A stretch of 64,000 nucleotides of DNA from Rhodopseudomonas_A palustris_F (GCF_000013745.1 NC_007925.1:2356001-2420000), one strand, 5' to 3'; shown: positions 46,383 to 55,450, counted from the stretch's first letter. Notes: generated by a model not told the origin, from the sequence alone. Translations and numbers: made by a program.

Positions 46383-47198
46383 TCAAAACCGCGGCGCGCG
46401 CTTCTCCTTGAAGGCGGCGATGCCTTCGTTGATTTCGGCGCTCTGCATGCTGTCCTGGGCGCGTTGATCGGCGGCCGCCTCGTCGAGCTGATCGCGGGCG
46501 AATTCGTTGATCGCCCGCTTCATGCCGGCCATCGCCAGCGGTGCGTTGCCGGCCAGGATGGTCGCCAGCGCGTCGACCTCGGCGTCGAGCCGCTTCATCG
46601 GCACCAAGGCGGTGAGATAGCCGATCCGCAGCATCTCGCGGGCGTCGATCTTCTGTGCGGTGAGGAACAGCTTCTTGGCGTTGTCGACGCCGAGCCGCGA
46701 CACGTAGCGGCGAATCCCGCTCTTGTAGTAGTGCAGCCCGAGCCGTGCCGCCGGCATGAACATTTCGCAGCCCTCGGCGCCGATGCGGAAATCGCAGGCC
46801 AGCGCCAGATCGGTGGAGCCGCCATAGACCCCGCCATTGAGCCGGCAGATGGTCGGCAGCGCAAGATCCTCGAGCCGGTTGGCGACCACCTCGAACGCCG
46901 CCCCGGCGCTGGGCTGCGCGGCCTCCGCGGCGGCGCGCTCCGCAACCTTGCCGAGATCGAAGCCGGCGGAAAACGCCCGCCCGGTGCCGGTCAAGACCAG
47001 CACCCGCAGCGCCGGATCGCCTTCGATTTGCTCGAACTGCCGCATCAGCGCGTCGAGGTCGTCCGGCAATAGCCGGTTGAGATGCCGCGGCCGGTTCAGC
47101 CGGATCTCGGCGCGCGCGCCGGCGATGGTCAGGATCGGCGTGCTGTCGGTGGGTTCGTCGCTCGCGGTGGTGGCGGTTATCGTCGTCGTCTCCGACAT
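46383..47198 (-). CDS. Enoyl-CoA hydratase/isomerase-family (crotonase) protein
   Basis: The 271-residue protein has the crotonase fold: AEIRLNRPRHLNRL, VLTGTGRAFSAGFDLGKV with the first oxyanion-hole segment, and LPTICRLNGGVYGGSTDLALACDF with the second. The segments that normally carry the two catalytic glutamates read FMPAARLGLHYYKSG and VDNAKKLFLT, so both positions are changed. The protein may thus catalyse a different crotonase reaction. It is transcribed alone and divergent from the cyclic-nucleotide-binding gene. Confidence 0.85.
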   Translation of the reverse strand: MSETTTITATTASDEPTDSTPILTIAGARAEIRLNRPRHLNRLLPDDLDALMRQFEQIEGDPALRVLVLTGTGRAFSAGFDLGKVAERAAAEAAQPSAGAAFEVVANRLEDLALPTICRLNGGVYGGSTDLALACDFRIGAEGCEMFMPAARLGLHYYKSGIRRYVSRLGVDNAKKLFLTAQKIDAREMLRIGYLTALVPMKRLDAEVDALATILAGNAPLAMAGMKRAINEFARDQLDEAAADQRAQDSMQSAEINEGIAAFKEKRAPRF

Positions 47199-47398
47199 CT
47201 CGGTCTCCTAGCTGTCGGCCGAGCCTGCCCTGCGCCGATGGGGGCCGTCAACGCCGCCGGCACAAACCGTGATCCAAGGCATGGTTTTGCGGGGCGGCAA
47301 TTGCGGACGGATCGGCTATATTCGCAGCCCAAGGATCGATGCCCCGGGGAGCAACGTTTCCGGGGCCACGTGATTCCGTTTCAGGGAATGGTTCGCCC

Positions 47399-48082
47399 AT
47401 GGATTCGCCCCATATCGCCGTTCAGGCGGGTACGTTTTTCGCCTCGATCTTCGTCGTCGCCACCACCACGATGCGCACGATGATCCCGCTGCGGGTGTTC
47501 GGCATCATCACCAACGTGATCCTGATCACCACCTCGATCTTCAGCCACGCCTATCCGACGCTGCTGCTGCACGCCGTGCTGCTGCCGCTGAACGGCTACC
47601 GGCTGCACCAGATGCTGCAGCTGGTGCGCGACGTGAAAAAATCGGTCAACAGCGACCTGTCGATGGAATGGCTGAAGCCGTTCATGACCGAGCGTTGCTG
47701 CGAGGCCGGGGAGGTGCTGTTCTACAAAGACGAGAAGGCCGAGGACATGTTCTACATCGTCAGCGGCCGTTACCGGCTGGTGGAATCCGGCATCGAATTG
47801 CCGGTCGGCGCCATCGTCGGCGAGCTCGGCATGCTGTCGCCGCTGAACGAGCGGACCCAGACGCTGGAGTGCATCGAACGCGGCACCGTGCTCGGCGTCA
47901 GCTATCGGCAGGTCGAGGAATTGTACGTGCAGAACCCGGAATTCGGCTTCTACTTCTTGCGGCTGGCCAGCGCCCGGCTGTTCCAGAACATCGGCCGGCT
48001 GGAGCAGCGGTTGGCCGAGTATACGGTGCAAACGCCGGCGCCCGCTGCAGCGCCAGCGCCAGCCGCACAGGGTTCGGCCTAG
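47399..48082 (+). CDS. Membrane protein with a cyclic-nucleotide-binding domain
   Basis: The 227-residue protein starts with two or three membrane segments (residues ~12-32, 35-50 and 55-70, e.g. GIITNVILITTSIF and LLLHAVLLPLNGY). A cNMP-binding domain follows (residues ~90-195: FYKDEKAEDMFYIVSGRYRL, ELPVGAIVGELGMLSPLN). The architecture resembles Popeye-type proteins more than CRP; no HTH follows, so it is not a transcription factor. The conserved Arg of the phosphate cassette is not obvious. Start is either 47399 or the in-frame ATG 47339, which has a better SD (AAGGA). The DUF6537 gene begins 14 bases after its stop. Confidence 0.75.
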   Translation: MDSPHIAVQAGTFFASIFVVATTTMRTMIPLRVFGIITNVILITTSIFSHAYPTLLLHAVLLPLNGYRLHQMLQLVRDVKKSVNSDLSMEWLKPFMTERCCEAGEVLFYKDEKAEDMFYIVSGRYRLVESGIELPVGAIVGELGMLSPLNERTQTLECIERGTVLGVSYRQVEELYVQNPEFGFYFLRLASARLFQNIGRLEQRLAEYTVQTPAPAAAPAPAAQGSA

Positions 48083-48096
48083 CGAAGGCCGCCGCG

Positions 48097-48933
48097 GTGG
48101 CCGGCTTCATCGAGGCGATCCGCGCCACGCTCGCCGAATGGATGGGCGAGGACGGCCGCGCCGCGCCGTTTCTGCCCGAGGGGCTGCCGGAGGCGGTGCG
48201 GGCGACCGCCAGCGACGCCGTGTTCATGCTGATCGACTATCAGGGACCGAGCTACGCGCAGCTCTATCTCGACCGGCTGCGCCGCTTCATCGGCCGCCGC
48301 GGCGTTGGCGATGAGCTGTTCATCGACATCGCGCGGCTGTTGGCGCAGCGAATGTGCTACGAGGACGTGATCCGGCTGGCGCAGCTCGCCTTGCAACAGC
48401 CGCCGGGGCCCGGCGAGGTGAAGACGTTTCGGCTCGACGAATTGGTGTCGACGCTGCCGGAGGTGATCTCCGGACAGGCGCTGGAATTGGTCGGCTGGGC
48501 CGGGCTGTCACGCCGCAAGGTGCGACTGCGCTTCAGCACCACGAGCTGGTTCGCGGTGCGCCGGCTCAAGCTCGAGGCGTCGTTGCGGCGCTGGCGGCTG
48601 TTGTCGCCGCGCTATGCCAAGGAGCGCGCGCTGGTCGAGCGCTGGCTGCACATGATCGATCGCGCGCTGACCAAGCAGCCGGCGGCCGCGGCCGCCATCG
48701 TGCAAACCGCGACGATGATTCACGGCTGCGGCGAGCCGTTGCGGCAGCGGCAGGCCGACTGGTGCCTGATCATCGATAGCCTCGCCAAGCCCTGCTTCGA
48801 CGGCGTGCTCGAATTGCCCGACCTTGCCGCCGCGATCGCGCAAGCGCGCGCCGCGGTGACGCCGGATCCGCAGCGGCGCGCGCTGCAGCGCTGCGTCGCG
48901 GAGATTCTAGCAACGGCCGCCGCCGCGCGGTGA
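48097..48933 (+). CDS. Stand-alone DUF6537 protein (domain of indolepyruvate ferredoxin oxidoreductases)
   Basis: The 278-residue protein resembles only the C-terminal DUF6537 part of large indolepyruvate:ferredoxin oxidoreductase-type proteins. Visible segments are LIDYQGPSYAQLYLDRL, QRMCYEDVIRLAQL, TMIHGCGEPLRQRQADWCLI and a DPQRRALQRCVAEIL end. No thiamine-diphosphate, ferredoxin or gamma-subunit domains lie next to it. GTG 48097, with GAAGG upstream, is the likely start because the upstream frame overlaps the preceding gene. The tight spacing suggests one operon with the cNMP-binding protein. The family call is from memory and needs a profile search. Confidence 0.6.
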   Translation: MAGFIEAIRATLAEWMGEDGRAAPFLPEGLPEAVRATASDAVFMLIDYQGPSYAQLYLDRLRRFIGRRGVGDELFIDIARLLAQRMCYEDVIRLAQLALQQPPGPGEVKTFRLDELVSTLPEVISGQALELVGWAGLSRRKVRLRFSTTSWFAVRRLKLEASLRRWRLLSPRYAKERALVERWLHMIDRALTKQPAAAAAIVQTATMIHGCGEPLRQRQADWCLIIDSLAKPCFDGVLELPDLAAAIAQARAAVTPDPQRRALQRCVAEILATAAAAR

Positions 48934-49230
48934 CTGCAGCCAGACGGGCTGATCGCGCCGGGTGCGGCTACCTTGTTACCGTTCGTCGGCAAATTCCGTC
49001 GCGCCAAGCGCCGCGGCCGGCCGGCGGCCCGGTATCCTTGGGGGGGCAAAAACGCCGCTCCGGGCGTGCATTTGCGGCGACGAAGTGTCATAAATCGGCG
49101 GTCCGCGCGCATGATCCGGGGAGCGTTTGGCTCCGCGCGAGTTGCGGGCCATGAACGACCGGCATTCTGCATTTCGCTGCCGGTCGTGCCGCCGTTCAGG
49201 GCCCGCCATCCAGCAAAGGGCGCTCGCTTG

Positions 49231-49632
49231 GTGTTTCCATCATTGTCGTCGTCGGTCGCCGTAGGCGCGCTGATCGGATGGATGCTGGTGCTCACCGCCA
49301 AGCATGTGGTGGCGGATTTCTTTCTGCAGACCCATTGGATGGCTATCGGCAAGGACCAGAAGATCGGTTGGGCCTGGCCGCTCTTGCTGCATTGTTCGAT
49401 TCATCTCGGGCTGACCACCGCCTTGATGCTGATCATCGCGCCGCGGTTCTGGTTCATCGGGCTGATCGATTTTGCGATTCACATCCTGATCGACCGCGCC
49501 AAGGGATTCTGCGTCGCCACCTTCGACGTCACCCGCGACCATCAATGGTTCTGGTGGCTGATCGGCACCGATCAGGCGCTGCATCATCTCACCGGCTTTG
49601 CGCTGTCGATCTGGCTCGCCGCGCAGGGCTGA
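49231..49632 (+). CDS. DUF3307 family membrane protein
   Basis: The 133-residue protein has about four hydrophobic helices with DUF3307 marks: LTAKHVVADFFLQTHWMAI, HCSIHLGLTTALML, IDFAIHILIDRAKG and WFWWLIGTDQALHHLTGF. These His/Asp-containing helices are conserved, and the function is unknown. The start is taken as GTG 49231 (VFPSLSSS) with AAAGGG upstream; in-frame codons further upstream add a non-hydrophobic leader. Confidence 0.75.
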   Translation: MFPSLSSSVAVGALIGWMLVLTAKHVVADFFLQTHWMAIGKDQKIGWAWPLLLHCSIHLGLTTALMLIIAPRFWFIGLIDFAIHILIDRAKGFCVATFDVTRDHQWFWWLIGTDQALHHLTGFALSIWLAAQG

Positions 49633-49676
49633 GCCGGACGGCGCCAAAACCAGGCGACCGCCCGAAAACCAAGTTC

Positions 49677-49800
49677 GTCATTCCGCGGCGGGCGCAGCGC
49701 AGCTGCGCGCCAACCCGGAATCTGCCGCTCGTGCAACAGTCCGTCCATGTTGCGAGATTCCGGGTTCGCTCGAGCTGTCGCTCGCGCGCCCCGGAATGAC
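49677..49800. repeat. Dispersed palindromic repeat, family C, copy 3
   Basis: GTCATTCCGCGGCGGGCGC at the left and GCGCCCCGGAATGAC at the right enclose AACCCGGAATCTGCCG and GAGATTCCGGGTTCGCTCG. It lies between the DUF3307 gene and the antiporter gene. Confidence 0.7.
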
Positions 49801-49913
49801 GGCGCGGATTTGCGAAGCGCATCAGCGCTCCGCGCCGCTTGACCTGGATCCTTGGGTTTGTCGGCCGCGATAGTTCTGCTATTCAGGGCCCAGGACAGGG
49901 GGGACGGGTTGGA

Positions 49914-51197
49914 ATGCAGGCCGCGATCATCGCCGTTTTCGTCGTCGCTTACGCGGCGATCGCGCTGGAACATCCGCTCGGCATCAACAAATCCGCCACC
50001 GCGCTGCTCGGCGCCGGGGTGCTCTGGATCTTGTATTCGATGTCGAGCCCCGATCATGCCGGGGTGATGCATCAGCTCGACGAATCGGTGGCGTCGTCCG
50101 CGGAGATCATCTTTTTCCTGATGGGCGCCATGACCATCGTCGAGGTGATCGACGCGCACAACGGCTTCGAGATCATCACCTCGCAGATCCGCACCAACCG
50201 GCTCGCCACGCTGATGTGGCTGGTCGGGCTGGTGACGTTCTTCCTCAGCGCGGTGCTGGACAATTTGACCACCACCATCGTGATGACATCGTTGACCAAG
50301 AAGCTGCTCGACGACCGCGACGACCGGCTGTTCTTCGCCGCGATGGTGGTGATCGCCGCCAACGCCGGCGGCGCCTGGTCGCCGATGGGCGACGTCACCA
50401 CGACGATGCTGTGGATCGGCGGACAGCTCTCGGCCGTCGCGATCGTCAGGGACGTGGTGCTGGCGTCGATGGTCAGCCTGCTGGTGCCGCTGGTGATGGT
50501 GACCTGGCGGCTGCGCGGGCGGGCCTTCGTCCCGAAGCCGATCGATGCCGACCCCGCGGCCGCTACCAACAACGTGTTCGAGCGCAATCTGATCTTCTTC
50601 CTGGGGCTCGGCATTCTGGTGCTGGTGCCGGCCTTCAAGGCCGTCACCGGGTTGCCGCCGTTCATGGGCATGCTGTTTGGGCTGGGAATTCTCTGGTTGG
50701 GTGCTGAGATCATCCACCGCCACAAGCCGCCCGAGCAGTTCGAACACCTGACCTTGGCTCACGCGCTGACCCGGATCGATCTCAGTTCGGTGGTGTTCTT
50801 CCTCGGCATCCTGCTGGCGGTTGCCACGCTCGAGCATTCCCACATCCTGACCGCGCTGGCGGCATGGCTGGATCAGACCGTGGGACGCCAGGATCTGATC
50901 GTCCTGATTCTCGGATTGGTCAGCGCCATCGTCGACAACGTGCCGCTGGTTGCCGCGTCGATCGGCATGTACAGCCTGGCGCAATATCCGCCCGACAGTT
51001 TTCTGTGGCAGTTCATCGCCTATTGCGCCGGCACCGGCGGATCGATCCTGATCATCGGCTCGGCCGCCGGCGTCGCCGCGATGGGGATCGAAAAGATCGA
51101 ATTCTTCTGGTACCTGCGCCGCGTCAGCGTGCTGGCGCTGCTGGGCTATTTTGCCGGCGCGGCGGTTTATGTGATGCAGTACAACCTGATGCACTGA
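49914..51197 (+). CDS. NhaD-type Na+/H+ antiporter
   Basis: The 427-residue membrane protein (about 12 helices) of the ArsB/NhaD superfamily has LEHPLGINKSATALLGA at the N-terminus. IIFFLMGAMTIVEVIDAHNG, FFLSAVLDNLTTTIVMTSL, AANAGGAWSPMGDVTTTMLW and SAIVDNVPLVAASIGMYSL follow. The LDN and VDN motifs sit in the two pseudo-symmetric halves. It exchanges sodium for protons. ATG 49914 begins the first helix; a longer in-frame start at 49839 adds a soluble leader. Confidence 0.87.
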   Translation: MQAAIIAVFVVAYAAIALEHPLGINKSATALLGAGVLWILYSMSSPDHAGVMHQLDESVASSAEIIFFLMGAMTIVEVIDAHNGFEIITSQIRTNRLATLMWLVGLVTFFLSAVLDNLTTTIVMTSLTKKLLDDRDDRLFFAAMVVIAANAGGAWSPMGDVTTTMLWIGGQLSAVAIVRDVVLASMVSLLVPLVMVTWRLRGRAFVPKPIDADPAAATNNVFERNLIFFLGLGILVLVPAFKAVTGLPPFMGMLFGLGILWLGAEIIHRHKPPEQFEHLTLAHALTRIDLSSVVFFLGILLAVATLEHSHILTALAAWLDQTVGRQDLIVLILGLVSAIVDNVPLVAASIGMYSLAQYPPDSFLWQFIAYCAGTGGSILIIGSAAGVAAMGIEKIEFFWYLRRVSVLALLGYFAGAAVYVMQYNLMH

Positions 51198-51339
51198 GAC
51201 GCTCGCTGCGGACCTCGTAAATCTACCTGGTGCGAAATTAACGGGATGGCGTGAGCTGGATTGTACCCTGTCGACGCGGCAGCAACCGTCGACGAAGCGG
51301 TGTTCGCGACAGGCGGCCGGATCGTAACGCGCGTGAACC

Positions 51340-53547
51340 ATGGCCTCTTTCCTGCAGTCCCAGCTGGATTTCATCTACTTCTTCTACGGCATGGTCTTCA
51401 TCCTGCTCGGCGCCGCCTTTCTGGCGATTGCGCGCGCCGGGCTCGGGGGCACGGTCGGGCTTTGGCCGTTCGGATTTTTTGCGCTGGTTCACGGTTTCGC
51501 CGAATGGTTCGACCTTGCTGCCCTGATCCTCGGCGACAATGCGCCGTTCCAGGCGGTGCGCCTGGCGCTGTTGACGACGTCGTATCTGTTCTTGATCGAA
51601 TACGCCCGCAGGGGAGCCATCGGTCTGGGCTTCAAACAGCCGGACAGCTGGGTGTATTTTTCACTGGTTGGGCTGATTATCGCGGCCGGGGTGCTCGGCG
51701 GATTGCCCACGGCGAATGTCGCGGCGCGCTACGGCCTGGGACTATGTGGCACCCTCGGCGCAAGCCTGGTGGTGGCGTTACGCGCCAGGCAGCATCCGCC
51801 GTTCAGTCGACGTCTGCTCACGGCGTTTGCGGTGGTGCTGGCAATCTATGGGGTGACGAGCGTTCTGATGGTGGCGCCGGCGCCGTTCTGGCCGGCCAGC
51901 GTCTACAATTGGGAATGGTTCGTCGAGCTGACGGGAACGCCCATTCAACTGGTGCGCGGCGTGCTCGGCGGCGCACTGACCGTGCTGTGTTGGGCGTTCT
52001 GGGGACAAATCCTGGTCGAGACGGTGGCGTCGGCGCGCTACACGGCGTATCTGCGCCGGCAATTCGTCTGGACCATGATCGTGCTGGTCTTGATCTTTGC
52101 CGGCGGGTGGGGGCTGACCAGTTATCTTGGCGGCATCTACCAACGGAACGTCGAGTCGGAAGCACGGGGCGACAGCGAATTGCTGGTCAGCCGTCTGACC
52201 GGGGAAGCCGCGGTGCTCGACGCCATGGTGAAAGCGCTGGCGAGGTCGCCGGTGCTGCTGCCGATGCTGAATGGTGGTGGCGGCGCGCAGGATCAACACA
52301 TCGACGAGGTGCTGCAGCGCGATGTCGAAGCCGCCGGAGCCCTGGTCGGCATGGTGCTCAACCGATCCGGCACGGTGATCGCTTCGTCCGATCGGCGCCA
52401 AGCGGCGACGCTCGCTCTGCCGAACGAAAGTGCGGCGCCGTATTTTCAGAGCGCGATCGCCGGGCTGGCCAGCAGTCATGTCGAGTTCGATCCGGTTAGC
52501 GGGATGCGAAGCTACACCTCCAGTACGCCGATTCGCGATCGCGACGGCAGCGTCGTCGGTGTTGCGATGCTGAAGAAATCGCTCGACCGGCTCGAAGCCA
52601 GCCTGCTGTCGTTCGATGGGGAGTTCTACTTCGTCAACGACGACGGCGTGGTGATGCTGTCCAATCGCGCCGAGATGTTGGGGCGCGCGCTGTGGCCGCG
52701 CGCGGTGGACGAACTGCGGCTGGCGAAGCCGAGTCCGGCGGCCAAGACCATGATGTCGCGCGCGATCGTCGACTCGGTCTGGACCACGGCCGACGGGGTC
52801 CCGGCCTATGTGCTGCGACACACCGCCGACGAAGGCGGCTGGTCGTTGCTGATGGTGTTTCCAGTCACCGGAATCTTTCCGACCCGGTTTCTCGGCATCG
52901 TCATCACGCTGCAATTCTCGATCATGGCGTTGTTCTACTTCTACGGCCGCGAGCACGGCATCCGCGACAGCATCCACACCGAAAAACGCATCGAGCTGCA
53001 GGAGCTGGCGCGCGGGCTGCAAGTTCAAGCCACCACCGATCCATTGACCGGGATGTTCAACCGGCGGGTGTTCAACGAGGGACTGGCCGCCGAACTCGTC
53101 CGCTTCAATCGGCAGCAGACGCCGTTCTCATCGTTGTTGTGCGACATCGATCATTTCAAGGAGATCAACGACGTGCATGGTCACCTGATGGGCGATCAGG
53201 TGCTGGTACATCTGTCGCGGATTTTGTCGCGCAGCGTCCGCCAGACCGATTTCCTGGCGCGCTGGGGCGGCGAAGAATTCGGCATCCTGCTGGTCGGGGC
53301 CGACCAGACCGCGGCGGTCGAGTTCGCCGAAAAGCTGCGAACCACCATCGCCTACACCGTGTTCGACGATGTCGGCAATCTGACCTGCAGCTTCGGCGTC
53401 GCCGAATGCGTATTGGGCGACACCCCGGAGAGCCTGCTCGCCCGGGTCGACAATGCGCTTTATCGGGCCAAGATGAACGGCCGCAACCGGGTCGAACTGG
53501 CGCCGCCGCCGCTGACCGAGGCGCCGGCCTTGGCGCCCACCGGCTGA
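51340..53547 (+). CDS. Diguanylate cyclase with a membrane/periplasmic sensor region
   Basis: The 735-residue protein has about seven N-terminal membrane segments (residues ~8-230) and an eighth at ~242-262. A periplasmic cache-like domain (residues ~265-510, with GTVIASSDRRQAATL and YFVNDDGVVMLSN) and another membrane helix (~515-535) follow. The C-terminal GGDEF domain has the catalytic GGEEF at residues 643-647 and an inhibitory site RQTD five residues before it. Hence it should make cyclic di-GMP and be product-inhibited. ATG 51340 starts the first helix. It is transcribed alone. Confidence 0.92.
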   Translation: MASFLQSQLDFIYFFYGMVFILLGAAFLAIARAGLGGTVGLWPFGFFALVHGFAEWFDLAALILGDNAPFQAVRLALLTTSYLFLIEYARRGAIGLGFKQPDSWVYFSLVGLIIAAGVLGGLPTANVAARYGLGLCGTLGASLVVALRARQHPPFSRRLLTAFAVVLAIYGVTSVLMVAPAPFWPASVYNWEWFVELTGTPIQLVRGVLGGALTVLCWAFWGQILVETVASARYTAYLRRQFVWTMIVLVLIFAGGWGLTSYLGGIYQRNVESEARGDSELLVSRLTGEAAVLDAMVKALARSPVLLPMLNGGGGAQDQHIDEVLQRDVEAAGALVGMVLNRSGTVIASSDRRQAATLALPNESAAPYFQSAIAGLASSHVEFDPVSGMRSYTSSTPIRDRDGSVVGVAMLKKSLDRLEASLLSFDGEFYFVNDDGVVMLSNRAEMLGRALWPRAVDELRLAKPSPAAKTMMSRAIVDSVWTTADGVPAYVLRHTADEGGWSLLMVFPVTGIFPTRFLGIVITLQFSIMALFYFYGREHGIRDSIHTEKRIELQELARGLQVQATTDPLTGMFNRRVFNEGLAAELVRFNRQQTPFSSLLCDIDHFKEINDVHGHLMGDQVLVHLSRILSRSVRQTDFLARWGGEEFGILLVGADQTAAVEFAEKLRTTIAYTVFDDVGNLTCSFGVAECVLGDTPESLLARVDNALYRAKMNGRNRVELAPPPLTEAPALAPTG

Positions 53548-53678
53548 CCCGGCGGAGTCAGGTTCCCGCGGCTGTCTGATTCGCCCGAAAATTTCAATAT
53601 CCTAGTAACGGTAACAGGGGGTTCGGTTAACCTCTCGTTAACGATTTCCACTGCATTCTATGGTTGTGGAGAAAGCTC

Positions 53679-54083
53679 ATGTGGTCCAGCCGAGAAGCGT
53701 TTGAGAACGATTTCTGCCCGGTCCGCGAGGATCTGCTGGGCGAGATGTATCGCGCCAGCGAAAGCGGGCTTCCGCAACTCGTAGAAAGCGTCTCGTCCGA
53801 GGTTCGGGCGATGCTGGCGCTGTTCTGCTACCGAAGAAGCCATCTGCATTCGCTGGCACTGTCGATCGCCTCGAGTTGCGAGGAGCGCGATCTGATCCAG
53901 CTCGGCGGCCGCGTCGGCTCGACGCTGTACGCGCTGTCGCGCGACGCCAAGGCGTTTCGTCCGACGCCTGCGGCCTATTCCGCGCACCGCAAGCCGATCA
54001 CCCTGTCGACCAAGCCGTTGTCGAGCGTCCCGCGCATCGTGCACGATCTCGACGACGATCTCGGCCACGCCGCCACCGCCTGA
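53679..54083 (+). CDS. Hypothetical protein with hydrophilic C-terminus
   Basis: The 134-residue protein (MWSSREAFENDFCPVREDLL) contains an alpha-helical core with VESVSSEVRAMLALFCYRRS and SLALSIASSCEERDLIQLGG. The C-terminus is STKPLSSVPRIVHDLDDDLG. I do not recognise the family. A GGAG ribosome binding site lies nine bases before ATG 53679. Codon use fits a real gene. Confidence 0.6.
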   Translation: MWSSREAFENDFCPVREDLLGEMYRASESGLPQLVESVSSEVRAMLALFCYRRSHLHSLALSIASSCEERDLIQLGGRVGSTLYALSRDAKAFRPTPAAYSAHRKPITLSTKPLSSVPRIVHDLDDDLGHAATA

Positions 54084-54096
54084 TCGGCTGCAAGAT

Positions 54097-54297
54097 TAGA
54101 GCATTTTCGGTTAGGATTGATGCGGTTCAAGAGTCCTGGCCGTCATTCCGGGGCGCGAGCAGCGTTAGCTGCGAGCGAGCCCGGAATCCATAACCACCGC
54201 CGTAAGTATGGATTGCGGACTTGCTCGTTCTTCGAACTCGCAATCCGGCATGACGACATCTTGGTTGGATGATTCAATCCTAACCGAAAATGCTCTA
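54097..54297. mobile_element. MITE-like element with 24-bp perfect terminal inverted repeats
   Basis: The left terminus (54097-54120) begins TAGAGCATTTTCGGTTAGG; the right terminus (54274-54297) is its exact reverse complement over 24 bases. The 153-base interior carries a family C-type segment (GTCATTCCGGGGCGCGAG ... AATCCGGCATGAC) at 54142-54256 and no ORF. The element is flanked by TA at both ends, as expected for Tc1/mariner/IS630-type insertion, though TA is also part of the repeat. No transposase is present. Confidence 0.7.
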
Positions 54298-54621
54298 GCT
54301 CGCGCTGAGCGGCGCCAGGCCGTGGCGCCGTCGCGCCATGGCGCATTCCGGATCGCCAGGCTGGCAGGTCCGGCACACCTCCGGCCGCAGCTGATAGATC
54401 CCGCACGCCGTCGAAACCCCGATCTGCCCGATGAGCGCGCTGCAGCGGTCGCCGTCGCAGCGCATTCCCGACAGTTTGGCGTTGACGAATTGCTCCGGAA
54501 TGAGATCCAGCGCGGCGTCGTCCTCGGTGGTGAAGCGCGGCCAGTTTTCCGAATAGCCGCAGCAGGCCCCGCAGGGCTGGCACGGGCTTTCGGCGGCGGC
54601 GGGCAGGGTGTCGCTGGTCAT
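54295..54621 (-). CDS. YkgJ-family cysteine cluster protein
   Basis: The 108-residue protein has the metal-binding Cys pattern of the YkgJ/Fe-S or zinc chelating cluster family: CQPCGACCGYS near the N-terminus, RCDGDRCSAL, and ACGIYQLRPEVCRTCQPGDPEC. Its biochemical role is unknown. The stop codon TAG lies exactly in the terminal bases of the adjacent MITE-like element, so the last codons may have been changed by the insertion. Confidence 0.85.
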   Translation of the reverse strand: MTSDTLPAAAESPCQPCGACCGYSENWPRFTTEDDAALDLIPEQFVNAKLSGMRCDGDRCSALIGQIGVSTACGIYQLRPEVCRTCQPGDPECAMARRRHGLAPLSAS

Positions 54622-54727
54622 GCCAGCGCTTTAGCGCGAAGCGGCGGCGGGCGATAGCCGTGCGCCCACGCGCAAGTCGGATTGCGTTCCGCACCTCTGG
54701 CGATAGATTTGCGCGGGGGAACACCGC

Positions 54728-55450
54728 ATGGACATCGAGCAGGCGCTGAGCACCATCGACCGCGCCAACAGCGTGGATGACTTGGCCCGGACGCTTGTCG
54801 ATTGGCGCAACGAAAGCGGCGTCGCGCATCTCGTCTACCACGCCACCCATGTTCCCGGCTGCGAACAGCCCAATCCGGTGCTGCTGCTGACCTATGATGA
54901 CGCCTGGGTGAAGCGCTACGTCGAGCAGGACTATTTCGGCATCGATCCGGTCGTCGTCGCCGGCCGCGACGCCGTGCTGCCGATCGATTGGATGTCGGTC
55001 GAACATGCTACCCCGCAGGCGCGACAGTTCTTCGCCGAGGCGGAGAGTTATGGCGTCGGCCGCCATGGCTTTACCTTGCCGATCCGCGGTCCGGCTGCCG
55101 AGCGCGCCTTGTTCACCATCACCACCAACGCGACGGACGACCACTGGCACCGCTGGCGGTTCAGCTATCTGAAGGATTTTCACCTGCTGGCGCACTACCT
55201 GCATGATCGGGCGATGCGGCTCGCCGGCCTGCGGCTCGACCATGCGATGCGGCCATTGTCGCGCCGCGAGCAACAATGTTTGCAAGGCCTGGTCCACGGT
55301 CGGACGCCGGGCCAGATCGCCGGCGACCTGGAGTTGTCGGCCAGCGCCGTCCACGGCTATCTGCGCACGGCGCGCCGCAAGCTTAACTGCGCGACGCACG
55401 AGCAGGCCATCGCCAAGGCAGTTCGGCTGGAGCTGCTGCAAAATTCGTAG
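54728..55450 (+). CDS. LuxR-family regulator with an autoinducer-binding domain (LuxR solo)
   Basis: The 240-residue protein has an N-terminal acyl-homoserine-lactone-type pocket. Trp60, Tyr64, Asp73, Pro74 and Trp88 match TraR Trp57, Tyr61, Asp70, Pro71 and Trp85 with a constant offset of three, and Gly114 fits the sixth conserved residue. The C-terminal HTH reads LSRREQQCLQGLVHG...IAGDLELSASAVHGYL. No luxI-type synthase is present in the window, so it is an orphan receptor here. Its TAG stop is formed by the first bases of the following repeat D element. Confidence 0.85.
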   Translation: MDIEQALSTIDRANSVDDLARTLVDWRNESGVAHLVYHATHVPGCEQPNPVLLLTYDDAWVKRYVEQDYFGIDPVVVAGRDAVLPIDWMSVEHATPQARQFFAEAESYGVGRHGFTLPIRGPAAERALFTITTNATDDHWHRWRFSYLKDFHLLAHYLHDRAMRLAGLRLDHAMRPLSRREQQCLQGLVHGRTPGQIAGDLELSASAVHGYLRTARRKLNCATHEQAIAKAVRLELLQNS

